Positions 18,188 to 25,753 of a stretch of DNA of 33,105 nt are shown here, in pieces (within the stretch, counting starts at the first letter, position 1; the number at the start of each line of letters is the position of its first letter). Source of the DNA: Prolixibacteraceae bacterium (GTDB lineage: Bacteria; Bacteroidota; Bacteroidia; Bacteroidales; Prolixibacteraceae); NCBI GenBank assembly GCA_023251475.1, contig JAHEYS010000067.1, positions 1 through 33,105 of the forward strand, read 5' to 3'. The position numbers were made by a program, and so were the translations under genes. A model generated the notes under the pieces. That model was not told where the DNA came from. It saw only the letters and a program-made list of their open reading frames with translations, and searched no databases.

Positions 18188-18396
18188 CGCGAGCCTCCTC
18201 CCATAAAATAAAGAAAATCAACCTCATCGTTTGTATTGATGATTGTTGAATTAAAATCTTCACGATTCACAAATTCACCGTTAACCTGAATTGAAACCAT
18301 TTCGGGTTGTTCAACCTTATTCGCCCTGATTAAATCCATCAGTGAGATTGGAACCTCTACCTCCTGCGCTTTACCGTTTACCAATATGCTTCCCAT
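18181..18396 (-). CDS. ThiS/MoaD-like sulfur carrier with a C-terminal tail after Gly-Gly
   Basis: A 71-residue ubiquitin-fold protein, VNGKAQEVEVPISLMDLI at the N-terminus and VDFLYFMGGGSRC at the end. ThiS and MoaD normally finish in Gly-Gly, whose last Gly becomes a thiocarboxylate. Here Gly67-Gly68 are followed by Ser-Arg-Cys, so the protein cannot be activated until three residues are removed; the operon's JAMM protease is the obvious candidate. This matches the known CysO/Mec+ and HcyS/HcyD logic. The bases of the three Gly codons also form the Shine-Dalgarno of metY. It is the first gene of the operon, behind a promoter at 18428-18458. Confidence 0.88.
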   Translation of the reverse strand: MGSILVNGKAQEVEVPISLMDLIRANKVEQPEMVSIQVNGEFVNREDFNSTIINTNDEVDFLYFMGGGSRC

Positions 18397-18427
18397 TGCG
18401 TGAAATATACTTTGTTTTTAATATCTG

Positions 18428-18458
18428 CGAAAATAATGTTAATTATAAAAATCACAAA
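18428..18458 (-). promoter_or_regulatory. Promoter of the sulfur-carrier operon
   Basis: On the minus strand, TTTG (18455-18458), 19 bases, then TATTTTCG (18428-18435), a one-mismatch TAnnTTTG box. It leaves a leader of about 25 bases before the carrier ATG, too short for a SAM riboswitch. A 15-bp inverted repeat abuts it upstream. Confidence 0.5.
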
Positions 18459-18460
18459 TC

Positions 18461-18495
18461 CCTTGTTTATGGCATTTTATATACCATAAACAAGG
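18461..18495. promoter_or_regulatory. 15-bp inverted repeat just upstream of the sulfur operon promoter
   Basis: CCTTGTTTATGG pairs perfectly with CCATAAACAAGG, extended to a 15-bp arm with one G-T pair and a 5-base centre. It begins 2 bases upstream of the -33 TTTG. It could be an operator for an activator or repressor of the operon, or the hairpin of a rimO terminator 75 bases past the rimO stop; the lack of an immediate T-run on the rimO transcript makes the second less likely. Confidence 0.5.
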
Positions 18496-18569
18496 TAGGT
18501 GAAAACTTTCATCATCTATTTGGAAAATCGAAATGTGTTTCAGGAAATAACCGGATCAAAATCGGCGAG

Positions 18570-19862
18570 TTATTCCACTTCGCCGTAAAGGTCAAAATCT
18601 TCGGAGGAGGTGATCTTTACCTGATAATAATTGCCAATTTTCAGTTTTTTACCTGCAGCGATCAACACCTCACCATCCACTTCTGGTGAATCGAATTCAG
18701 TTCTGCCAATAAAGTAATCTCCTTCAAGCCGGTCAATCACAACCTTCAGGGTCTGGCCTACCTTTTCTGCATTGATCTCAGCGGCGATCTGTTGCTGAAT
18801 GGCCATCAGTTCATCTGCCCGCTCCTGTTTAACTTCATCAGGGACATCATCTTTATAGAGTTCACCGGCAATGGTGCCATCCTCATGGGAATAGGGGAAG
18901 ACGCCAAGGCGCTCAAACCGCATCAGGCGTATAAATTCCTTCAGTTCCTCAAAATCGGCTGCCGTTTCTCCCGGATGTCCAACCAGCATGGTTGTCCGCA
19001 GATGTATTCCTGGTACCTCTTCCCTGATCCGGTTGATCAGCCGGATGGTCTTTTCCTTTGTGATATTGCGGCGCATGAGTGTGAGCATGTTATCGCTACA
19101 GTGCTGCAGCGCAATATCCAGATAGCGTGCCACGTTTGTCTTCGCATGCATTACCGGGAGTATTTCATACTGGAAATTAACCGGGTAGGCATAGTGAAGT
19201 TTAATCCATTCAATCCCTTCGATAGCGGAAAGTTCCTCAATCAATTGGGCAAGTTTCGGTTCTTTATACAGATCGAGGCCATAATCCGAAAGATCCTGGG
19301 CAATAATCAGCAGTTCTTTTACCCCTTTAGCAGCCAGACCCTTTGCTTCCGTAACAAGGTTCTCAATAGATACCGATTTATGTTTGCCGGTCATCTTGGG
19401 AATTGCACAGTAGGAACAGGTTCTGTTGCACCCTTCTGAGATCTTCAGGTAGGCATAATGGGATGGGGTGGTCAGATAGCGTTGGCGCGAAAGTGACATT
19501 TTATATTCGGCATTGAGATCCTCTACCATTTTTTTGATCTGAAATTTACCATAGATTCCATCCACCTCAGGAATTTCAGCCTTTAAATCATCCTTATATC
19601 GCTCAGACAAACAGCCAAATACATATATTTTATCGATCAATCCCCGCTTCTTTGCATCAGCAAATCCCAGGATCGTATTGACAGACTCCTCTTTGGCATC
19701 TCCGATAAACCCGCAGGTATTTATCGCCACAATCCGGGCATTTGAATCGTCCGAATTATGTGAGACTGAATAACCGTTTGCAGCCATCTGGGACAAAAAA
19801 AGCTCCGAATCGACCAGATTTTTGGAACATCCCAAAGAAATAACATTAATCTTTTTCTTCAT
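18570..19862 (-). CDS. rimO: Ribosomal protein S12 methylthiotransferase RimO
   Basis: Radical-SAM enzyme that adds a methylthio group to an Asp of ribosomal protein S12. The 430-residue protein has the N-terminal UPF0004 domain with Cys12, Cys50 and Cys84 (one Fe-S cluster) and the radical-SAM CxxxCxxC at Cys145, Cys149, Cys152 in CNRTCSYCAIPKMTGKHKS. The C-terminal TRAM domain (from about 365) has VGQTLKVVIDRLEG and the ending SEDFDLYGEVE. The N-terminal LGCSKNLVDSE and the QDLSDYGLDLY segment distinguish RimO from MiaB. It starts 1 base after the ftsY stop, so it is co-transcribed. Confidence 0.95.
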   Translation of the reverse strand: MKKKINVISLGCSKNLVDSELFLSQMAANGYSVSHNSDDSNARIVAINTCGFIGDAKEESVNTILGFADAKKRGLIDKIYVFGCLSERYKDDLKAEIPEVDGIYGKFQIKKMVEDLNAEYKMSLSRQRYLTTPSHYAYLKISEGCNRTCSYCAIPKMTGKHKSVSIENLVTEAKGLAAKGVKELLIIAQDLSDYGLDLYKEPKLAQLIEELSAIEGIEWIKLHYAYPVNFQYEILPVMHAKTNVARYLDIALQHCSDNMLTLMRRNITKEKTIRLINRIREEVPGIHLRTTMLVGHPGETAADFEELKEFIRLMRFERLGVFPYSHEDGTIAGELYKDDVPDEVKQERADELMAIQQQIAAEINAEKVGQTLKVVIDRLEGDYFIGRTEFDSPEVDGEVLIAAGKKLKIGNYYQVKITSSEDFDLYGEVE

Positions 19863-19863
19863 A

Positions 19864-20811
19864 TCAATTAAACAACGAATCTACAAATTCGTTACGGTGA
19901 AAAATTTGTAAATCTTCAATTCCTTCACCAACACCAATATATTTGACAGGAATTTTAAACTGATCGGATATCCCGATCACCACTCCCCCTTTTGCCGTTC
20001 CGTCAAGTTTGGTAAGCGCCAAAGCGGTTACCTCGGTGGCAAGGGTGAATTGTTTTGCCTGCTCGAAGGCATTCTGACCTGTTGATCCATCCAGTACCAG
20101 CAATACTTCATCCGGTGCGGAGAGGTAAACCTTTTGCATCACCTTCTTTATTTTGGAAAGTTCGTTCATCAGGTTAATCTTATTGTGCAGCCGACCTGCC
20201 GTATCAATAATGACCACATCGGCGCCCATCGATTTTGCGGATTGCAGGGTATCGAAAGCAACAGAAGCGGGATCAGAACCCATGTTTTGACGAACAAGCG
20301 GAACGCCAACCCTGTCGGCCCAGATTTGAAGCTGTTCGATTGCCGCAGCCCTGAAAGTATCCGCGGCGCCTAAAACAACCAACTTTCCTGCCGCCTTAAA
20401 CTGATGAGCCAGCTTCCCAATAGTGGTTGTTTTACCAACCCCATTCACACCAACAACCATAATTACATAAGGTTGACCGGTTTTTGGAAGGTCAAAATCG
20501 GATACATCGGTTGAGTTGTTTTCCTCCAACAATGATGCGATCTCCTCTTTTAACAGGCGGTTCAACTCCGATGTACCCATATATTTATCGGCGGCAACCC
20601 TCTTTTCAATCCGTTCGATTATCTTCAGCGTTGTTTTCACACCGACATCCGATGAAATGAGGATCTCCTCCAGATTATCAAGCACCTCATCATCAACGGT
20701 AGTCTTGCCGATAATTGCCCGGGAGAGTTTTTTAAAAACACCCTCCTTGGTTTTTTCAAGACCCTTGTCAAGGCGCTCTTTTTTTGATTTGGTAAAACTG
20801 AAAATTCCCAT
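19864..20811 (-). CDS. ftsY: Signal recognition particle receptor FtsY
   Basis: GTPase receptor that docks SRP-bound ribosomes at the inner membrane. The 315-residue protein has the N-domain (about residues 20-100), then the G-domain: P-loop GVNGVGKTTTIGKL at 121-134, GAADTFRAAAIEQL, DTAGR around 203-207, TKLDGTAKGG near 265-274. The acidic A-domain of other FtsY proteins is absent, as is usual in Bacteroidota. It sits between DUF4295 and rimO with 1 base to rimO. A terminator-like hairpin lies just upstream, so it may have its own promoter or depend on read-through. Confidence 0.97.
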   Translation of the reverse strand: MGIFSFTKSKKERLDKGLEKTKEGVFKKLSRAIIGKTTVDDEVLDNLEEILISSDVGVKTTLKIIERIEKRVAADKYMGTSELNRLLKEEIASLLEENNSTDVSDFDLPKTGQPYVIMVVGVNGVGKTTTIGKLAHQFKAAGKLVVLGAADTFRAAAIEQLQIWADRVGVPLVRQNMGSDPASVAFDTLQSAKSMGADVVIIDTAGRLHNKINLMNELSKIKKVMQKVYLSAPDEVLLVLDGSTGQNAFEQAKQFTLATEVTALALTKLDGTAKGGVVIGISDQFKIPVKYIGVGEGIEDLQIFHRNEFVDSLFN

Positions 20812-20878
20812 AACTAATGTTTTGAATAACCTGAAACTATTCGGTTTTGGTCAGATAAGCCGGTGAATGGACGGTAAT

Positions 20879-20920
20879 AAAAAAAAGAGCTCTCATCCAT
20901 AACGACGAAAGCTCTCCTTC
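20879..20920 (-). terminator. Terminator between DUF4295 and ftsY
   Basis: On the minus strand AAGGAGAGCT pairs with AGCTCTTTTT (six strong pairs AGAGCT/AGCTCT, further A-T and G-T pairs), and the T-run continues to about eight T. It begins 16 bases after the DUF4295 stop and lies before the ftsY start, so it probably ends or attenuates the ribosomal-protein transcript. Confidence 0.65.
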
Positions 20921-20935
20921 TACATAAGCTATGGA

Positions 20936-21094
20936 TTATTTACTTTTAAAATAATCGGTTACCGCTTCGTTAGGTATAATTTCCTCAACGAATTTGTAAG
21001 CTCCGGTTTTTTCAGACTTAACCATTCTGATTACCTTCGAATAAGTTTTACCGGCTCCTTTTTGAAGTGATGCAACTACTTTCTTTACTGCCAT
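20936..21094 (-). CDS. DUF4295-family small protein
   Basis: A 52-residue basic protein, MAVKKVVASLQKGAGKTYSK at the start and TDYFKSK at the end. It is the short lineage-specific protein that follows rpmG in Bacteroidota and is often annotated DUF4295. Its role is unknown; the company of L28 and L33 and its high lysine content suggest a ribosome-associated function. It starts 8 bases after the rpmG stop. Confidence 0.88.
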   Translation of the reverse strand: MAVKKVVASLQKGAGKTYSKVIRMVKSEKTGAYKFVEEIIPNEAVTDYFKSK

Positions 21095-21102
21095 AATTCA
21101 AA

Positions 21103-21285
21103 TTATTTAATTTCCCGGTGAACGGTAATACGTTTAAGAATCGGATTGAATTTTTTCAGTTCCAGGCGTTCCGGTGTATTCTTCCGGTTCTTTTTGGTCA
21201 CATAACGGGAAGTTCCGGGTTGCCCGCTAGCCTTGTGTTCTGTACACTCCAAAATGACCTGTACTCTGTTACCTTTTTTTGCCAT
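21103..21285 (-). CDS. rpmG: 50S ribosomal protein L33
   Basis: A 60-residue ribosomal protein, [19 protein letters not shown] at the start, with [19 protein letters not shown], the L33 signature. Only one cysteine is present, so the zinc ribbon of the Cys-plus form is lost and it should fold without zinc. It starts 14 bases after the rpmB stop, in one transcript with rpmB and the DUF4295 gene. Confidence 0.97.
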   Translation of the reverse strand: MAKKGNRVQVILECTEHKASGQPGTSRYVTKKNRKNTPERLELKKFNPILKRITVHREIK

Positions 21286-21299
21286 TGCTCAGTAACTTA

Positions 21300-21542
21300 T
21301 TAAATTTTTTCTAAATAACCCTTGGCTTTTGCTTCCTTTAAGGTAGCCGCCAATCCGTTTTTATTAATTGTTCTCAACCCTGCGGCTGTAACATTCAACT
21401 TGATCCATCTATCCTCTTCAGGAAGATAAAACCGTTTGGTGAAAATATTCACCATAAACTTTCTGTTGGTCCTCCGTTTTGAGTGAGAGACATTGCTCCC
21501 AAACATCACTTTCTTACCTGTTATCTGACAAACTCTCGACAT
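21300..21542 (-). CDS. rpmB: 50S ribosomal protein L28
   Basis: An 80-residue ribosomal protein with [20 protein letters not shown] at the start and [19 protein letters not shown] in the middle, both typical of L28. One Cys only, so the zinc-free form. First gene of the rpmB-rpmG-DUF4295 operon, behind a clear Bacteroidota promoter. Confidence 0.97.
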   Translation of the reverse strand: MSRVCQITGKKVMFGSNVSHSKRRTNRKFMVNIFTKRFYLPEEDRWIKLNVTAAGLRTINKNGLAATLKEAKAKGYLEKI

Positions 21543-21587
21543 TTTGAGTAATTTTTAACTTTCTTCCTACAATTTTCAAACAGTTCG

Positions 21588-21619
21588 CAAAGTAAAGTCT
21601 TTTTGTTCGAATAATCAAA
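21588..21619 (-). promoter_or_regulatory. Promoter of the rpmB-rpmG operon
   Basis: On the minus strand TTTG (21616-21619), 20 bases, then TTACTTTG (21588-21595), one mismatch from TAnnTTTG. The leader to the rpmB ATG is about 40 bases. Confidence 0.6.
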
Positions 21620-21900
21620 CTCTTCACCTCTTTTTTAACGACAGTTTATTCAATTGTTGATAAAATATGAATTACATCTATAAATCAGACAGATAATAGA
21701 TTTTTTATCGTTCAAAACCCGGAAAAACAAATGTTAAACTACCACCAATGGGGATCAGCCCTGGTTTTGGATGATTAAAACCGTCGCGATAAGATTAATA
21801 ATCAGCAACAAATATTTAACATTCACAGCTATTCCCCCCGAATAATCCTTTTTAAACCCGATGTCAATTATGATAAAAATATAAAACAGAATATCCCTGG
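21620..21900. other. Intergenic stretch with nothing recognised
   Basis: Between the divergent rpmB promoter and the CPBP promoter. I see no ORF with coding character, no tRNA and no clear hairpin; short AT-rich runs only. Confidence 0.6.
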
Positions 21901-21930
21901 TTGGTTAAAACAACTCTTTCACTAATTTTG
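21901..21930 (+). promoter_or_regulatory. Promoter of the CPBP protease gene
   Basis: TTG (21901-21903), 19 bases, then TAATTTTG (21923-21930), an exact TAnnTTTG box, 22 bases before the TTG start at 21953. Confidence 0.6.
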
Positions 21931-21952
21931 TTACTTAATTAAAGAAATAATT

Positions 21953-22759
21953 TTGAGCGACAAAATTTCCAAATTCTATCCCACATTCTGGCAAGCGGTA
22001 AACCTGATTGTAATCTACATCTTTATCCAGACGGCGGTCGATTTCCCCCTGGCCATCTACGATTACAATCATGGCACCGACTGGCTTTACCAGCCATGGA
22101 TAAAAGTACCGGTTTTTCTTGGATCAACACTTTTTATCCTTTATCTCGGCTATATCTTTTCAGGATTATCATTCAATGAGGTGTTTTCCATCAAGCGGTT
22201 CAACCCCCTTGTAGTTCCATCAATGATCATCGTATTTGCCGGATTACAATACTTTCTGAACGAAATCAATATTCATTTCGAACAGATTCTTCCACCTCCC
22301 GGGTGGTTTATGGAGCTCTTTGCCAGGCTGTTCGATTCTGATCTGGGCGTATGGGGCGGAATTCTCCGGATTGTGGTCATCGCTCCTGTTGTAGAGGAGA
22401 TTATATTCAGAGGGGTGATCATGTCAGGCTTCTCGAGAAATTATCATCCTGTTTTTGCCATCTTCTTCTCCGCGCTGCTTTTTGCCTTGTTTCACCTCAA
22501 TCCATGGCAGTTTGCCGCAACTTTTGCCCTTGGACTTTTGCTTGGCTGGATACGCGTACGAACAGGATCACTTCTTGCATGCATAGCCGGTCACGCAATT
22601 CACAACGGACTGGTATTTATAACGGTATACTATTATAACGAATTAAAAAGTTTATCATTTATGCAGTCTGGTATTTCTCTTAACTATTGGATTCACCTCC
22701 TGGTAATGGTTTCCGGGATTGCATTAATCTGGCTGTTTAGCCGGAACAAGGAGAGATAA
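21953..22759 (+). CDS. CPBP-family intramembrane metalloprotease
   Basis: A 268-residue polytopic membrane protein starting with TTG. All CPBP (CAAX prenyl protease 2-like, Abi) motifs are present: VVEEIIFRG (Glu-Glu-x3-Arg), ALFHLNPWQ (Phe-x3-His), and GHAIHNGLVF (His-x3-Asn). The family contains glutamate-type intramembrane proteases involved in protein processing or self-immunity; the substrate here is unknown. It is far from the peptide island and looks like a chromosomal housekeeping member. A hairpin without T-run follows the stop. Confidence 0.9.
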   Translation: MSDKISKFYPTFWQAVNLIVIYIFIQTAVDFPLAIYDYNHGTDWLYQPWIKVPVFLGSTLFILYLGYIFSGLSFNEVFSIKRFNPLVVPSMIIVFAGLQYFLNEINIHFEQILPPPGWFMELFARLFDSDLGVWGGILRIVVIAPVVEEIIFRGVIMSGFSRNYHPVFAIFFSALLFALFHLNPWQFAATFALGLLLGWIRVRTGSLLACIAGHAIHNGLVFITVYYYNELKSLSFMQSGISLNYWIHLLVMVSGIALIWLFSRNKER

Positions 22760-22775
22760 AGCGATGATAAAAACA

Positions 22776-22809
22776 GAGGAGACCTCTCCTTAACCTGAGT
22801 GATCTCCTC
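22776..22809 (+). terminator. Possible hairpin after the CPBP gene
   Basis: GAGGAGA (22776-22782) pairs with TCTCCTC (22803-22809), 20-base loop, 17 bases after the stop. No T-run follows, so a terminator role is uncertain. Confidence 0.3.
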
Positions 22810-23170
22810 CATTGGAAATAGAAGTAGTTTAAAATCAAAGCTGTTTAATATATAAACCTGAATAATTCATTCTTCACGTTTCATATATATCTATAAGACC
22901 TTAAAGATTGTTTCGTCACTTTTGATTAATCATGTTCCTCCCGGAACAATAAATAAGTAATGTTCCTCGTATGGCAGTTGGCTCGCGGAGAGAGGAGCGA
23001 TGGGAATTAGATAATGTGTCATCGCGAGGAGCTCATCGATGATTTTTAACGAAATGATTGAAATGATGAGCAACGAAGCAATCTCTTCTGCATGTCAGCT
23101 TTCCCAGGGGATTAAAATTAAACAATCCTCCATCTTTAAAACGACATCTATTTATTCTCACTACTTAACA
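22810..23170. other. Intergenic region with a degenerate dispersed repeat
   Basis: No coding ORF is seen. The part 23015-23090 reads GTCATCGCGAGGAGCTCAT and later CAACGAAGCAATCTCTT, which matches the common bacterial intergenic repeat form 'GTCATTGCGAGGAG...GAAGCAATCTC'. Nothing else was recognised. Confidence 0.5.
23015..23090 (+). repeat. Remnant of the GTCATTGCGAGGAG / GAAGCAATCTC intergenic repeat
   Basis: The two halves of this widespread intergenic repeat are recognisable, separated by unrelated sequence about 35 bases long. Such elements are non-coding and found in many copies in diverse genomes; only one copy is in this window. Confidence 0.45.
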
Positions 23171-23428
23171 TCAATTAGAATCGGGTGATGAACCTCCTTT
23201 TTTGGTTAATCCATCAATCAGAGCCTTGGATATTACATAATCGGTTATAAGAATTTTTAGTTTCACCGGATTGGTACCACCTGAGGCGTCATACCAGGGA
23301 GCAATGGTCCCCATCAGTTCACTCCCCATATAAGAGGCGATTCCATTCTCTTCGAGTAATTCTTTAATCAAAATTGCTTTCCATAATTCACCTGAAAATA
23401 TTTCGATGATTTCATCCTGATTTTTCAT
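23171..23428 (-). CDS. DUF2007-family protein (putative signal-transducing protein)
   Basis: An 85-residue small cytoplasmic protein, MKNQDEIIEIFSGELWKAIL at the start, with LLEENGIASYMG, the usual DUF2007 pattern of an exposed loop after the first helix. Its function is not known. I chose the ATG at 23428; a TTG three codons earlier is also possible. It begins 27 bases after the PQQ-protein stop on the same strand and is probably co-transcribed. Confidence 0.75.
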   Translation of the reverse strand: MKNQDEIIEIFSGELWKAILIKELLEENGIASYMGSELMGTIAPWYDASGGTNPVKLKILITDYVISKALIDGLTKKGGSSPDSN

Positions 23429-23455
23429 GACCAGCAATTTTATCGGTGATCAGTT

Positions 23456-24685
23456 TTATTTTACCGTCATCATCGCCAGCGATTCTTTATCCTTGATAAC
23501 CAATTTATTCCCGGCTAAAATGGGATAAGAATAGGTTGGTGTATCTGCAACCTTGATCAATGCTACTTCACTATATGAAGTTTGATCGGGTTTAAAAACT
23601 ACCAGGTTTGATGTTTGTGGCAAAGCGATGATCAGTGAACCGGCATCCACAATTGATCCGAAATCGTTGTGCAGCCGCGTGTCTATCCAGGCGGTCTTGC
23701 CCGTTGCAGCATTCATGCAAAAGAGTTTTCTCCCGTCTGAAACGCCATAAAGAAAACCATCTTTCAACACAGGCGTATTCCATTTAGTCCCAAGTTCATT
23801 GTTTTTCCAAAGCTCACCTGCCACATATCCATCCCCTTTTTTCTCAATTTTCACAGCCTTTGTCCCCTGGCCCTGACCGGTAATAATCACCGTCTCTTCA
23901 TTGATAACAGGACTTGCTGCGTTATAAAACCGATTCTCTGTCGGTACTGCAAACTGCCACAAAAGTTTCCCCTTTGCCGGATCAATCCCTACCAGGTTTT
24001 TTGCCGTCAGCACAACAATCTGTTTTTTCCCTTTCACCTGCATTATTAATGGTGAAGCATAAGAAGGGGCATCGCACGGACAAATCCATTTCTGCTTTCC
24101 ACTTTTCATGTCAAAAGCAATCACTTCACCCTTCTCCTTTCCACCCATATGAACAATGCACATTCCATCAAAGATCAGGGGTGACAAACCGGTAAAGAAA
24201 GGGGGTAAATCCTTTGTGAAATCTTCATTACTCCAAAGCAACGCTCCTTTTGCCAGATCGAGACAGGTCAGTACTCCGCCAACACCCAGGGTCACAATTC
24301 GCCCCGCTCCTACTGCCGGTGTACCTCTTGGCCCGGGATGCTGAGAACTGGCAGGTCCACTGATTGCCAGCGCGGGATATTTATACTGCCAGACCTCCTC
24401 TCCGGTGGCAAGACCGACGCACCGGATTACCTCATCATTCCCCTGACGGGTAAATGTAAATAGTTTATCTCCGGTAATAACGGGGGAAGCGTCGCCCAAA
24501 CCCACTGTCACTTTCCATTTGACCGGTAAATTACCTGGCCATGCCTGTGGGGCATCGAATCCTGTAACTTTACCGTCACCGTTGGCACCGCGCCACTGCG
24601 TCCAATCCTGTGCAAAAACGGTTTTATTCATGATCAGTACCAGGATTACTGTCATGGAGAACAACAATCGGGCAATGTTTTTCAT
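23456..24685 (-). CDS. Secreted PQQ-like beta-propeller repeat protein
   Basis: A 409-residue protein with a signal peptide (about residues 1-25, ending TVFA before QDW). The mature start WTQWRGANGDGKV matches the WRG-x-x-x-DG entry motif of PQQ-repeat proteins, and blades recur with the pattern Ala-x-Asp-x-x-x-Gly-(K/E)-x-x-W (AFDMKSGKQKWICP, GIDPAKGKLLWQF, CMNAATGKTAWID). No catalytic residues of quinoprotein dehydrogenases can be assigned, so it may be a BamB-like scaffold or a binding protein in the periplasm. It forms a two-gene unit with the DUF2007 gene. Confidence 0.85.
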   Translation of the reverse strand: MKNIARLLFSMTVILVLIMNKTVFAQDWTQWRGANGDGKVTGFDAPQAWPGNLPVKWKVTVGLGDASPVITGDKLFTFTRQGNDEVIRCVGLATGEEVWQYKYPALAISGPASSQHPGPRGTPAVGAGRIVTLGVGGVLTCLDLAKGALLWSNEDFTKDLPPFFTGLSPLIFDGMCIVHMGGKEKGEVIAFDMKSGKQKWICPCDAPSYASPLIMQVKGKKQIVVLTAKNLVGIDPAKGKLLWQFAVPTENRFYNAASPVINEETVIITGQGQGTKAVKIEKKGDGYVAGELWKNNELGTKWNTPVLKDGFLYGVSDGRKLFCMNAATGKTAWIDTRLHNDFGSIVDAGSLIIALPQTSNLVVFKPDQTSYSEVALIKVADTPTYSYPILAGNKLVIKDKESLAMMTVK

Positions 24686-24865
24686 CTTTATTATTTTTTG
24701 TTAAAACAACTAGTTACCAATACTCTAAATATACAAAAAATAAAGATATAAATAACTATTCAGAAGAAAATTTTCAATCGTAACGCGTATGATTTTTGCT
24801 TAAAAGAATCTTTATTGTTACAGTTTTATCATAATATAAAGGCCAACAATTATCTGTAAATATGG

Positions 24866-25282
24866 TCAGGCTTCCTTCTTCCCCATTACCAGGATAACCA
24901 CGACAGCAACAATTGCAAGCAGAACAGAATAAGTAATTACATCGACCAGTACCACTGAAAAGCTGTTATACATATGACTCATGGAATAGCTGCCCAAATC
25001 ATAGGAGGAGGATATGAGCAATCCAATGATTGCTGCAATTTTCACACCTTCCCGGATTCCTGTTGTTTTTGACCAGCTAAAGACCAGAGAGAGCAAAAAT
25101 CCAACACCCAGACTGGATAAAATCATGGCCCACCAGATCATCTCCTCCATCGGTCTGGAGGCGCACTGATTAATATTGGCGGTCATGTAACTATTTAACA
25201 GAATCCCATAAACCAACCATCCAAGAAAAAAATAAGTCACCCCACCTGCTAATCCCCCGAGTAAAATCTTGTTTGTCTTCAT
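24866..25282 (-). CDS. Small membrane protein, paralogue of the one at 25750
   Basis: A 138-residue protein with four hydrophobic segments (about residues 7-30, 48-70, 78-98, 107-133) and a Lys-rich tail. I do not recognise a named family. It is plainly paralogous to the protein encoded at 25750-26172: both begin Met-Lys-Thr-x-Lys-Ile and share NQC followed by KPM or RPM and the WWA-ILS motif before the second helix, then SWS. The conserved Cys in NQC and the Trp pair may be functional. The pair flanks a CMD-family gene, suggesting duplication of a membrane-protein gene. Confidence 0.75.
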   Translation of the reverse strand: MKTNKILLGGLAGGVTYFFLGWLVYGILLNSYMTANINQCASRPMEEMIWWAMILSSLGVGFLLSLVFSWSKTTGIREGVKIAAIIGLLISSSYDLGSYSMSHMYNSFSVVLVDVITYSVLLAIVAVVVILVMGKKEA

Positions 25283-25444
25283 TTTGAATAATTTAATTAG
25301 TTAATAACATTATTACGAACGAATTACTATTTAGTTTCAATAATATTACGAAAGTTAATCCAATGTGATAAATGGTTTGAAGATGGCTTCAAAACCCAGG
25401 TTTTGTATTCATAATCACCGGTGAGGTGATCCTTCTGATGCTGT

Positions 25445-25753
25445 TTATTCTGTCTTGTCGTAAACCTCCAAAGCTGTGGGAAGACAACTTGCAACACCCT
25501 TTAAGCCACAAACAGTTAATGTAATCAGAATGGTATCCCTGATCTCTTCCCTGGTCGCCCCAAGTTTTTTTGCCATCGGAACATGGTAGTGGATTGCTGT
25601 TGTATCTCCCACGGAGGCCTTTATTCCGATATAAACCAATTGTTTCGTCTTTGGATCCAATCCGCTGGTACTTTTTAATGCTTCAATCAATCCATCAAAA
25701 GCTGTAGCAACTTCTGGTGCCTCCTTTTGAAAAATATCGAGTGGGTTCATCAT
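25445..25753 (-). CDS. Carboxymuconolactone-decarboxylase-family protein (AhpD-like fold)
   Basis: A 102-residue all-helical protein of the CMD superfamily: FDGLIEALKSTSGLDPKTKQ, the IHYHVPMAKKLGATREEIRD segment and the C-terminal helix with TVCGLKGVASC. The Cys-x-x-Cys redox site of AhpD, expected just before HYHV, is absent (it reads GDTTAIHYHV), so peroxiredoxin-reductase activity through that pair is unlikely; two later cysteines (about 82 and 90) remain. It overlaps the upstream membrane-protein gene by 4 bases (ATGA), so the two are translated together. Confidence 0.88.
   Translation of the reverse strand: MMNPLDIFQKEAPEVATAFDGLIEALKSTSGLDPKTKQLVYIGIKASVGDTTAIHYHVPMAKKLGATREEIRDTILITLTVCGLKGVASCLPTALEVYDKTE

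Noticed and set aside
18397-18460. SAM (S-box) riboswitch upstream of the sulfur operon
   Set aside because: The leader after the predicted promoter is only about 25 bases, far too short.
18792-19439. 215-codon plus-strand ORF
   Set aside because: It is antisense to the well-supported rimO gene, has unnatural composition and no motif.
25405-25425. Short ATCACC/GGTGAT hairpin after the CMD-family gene
   Set aside because: Only six pairs, no T-run, no consistent position for a terminator.
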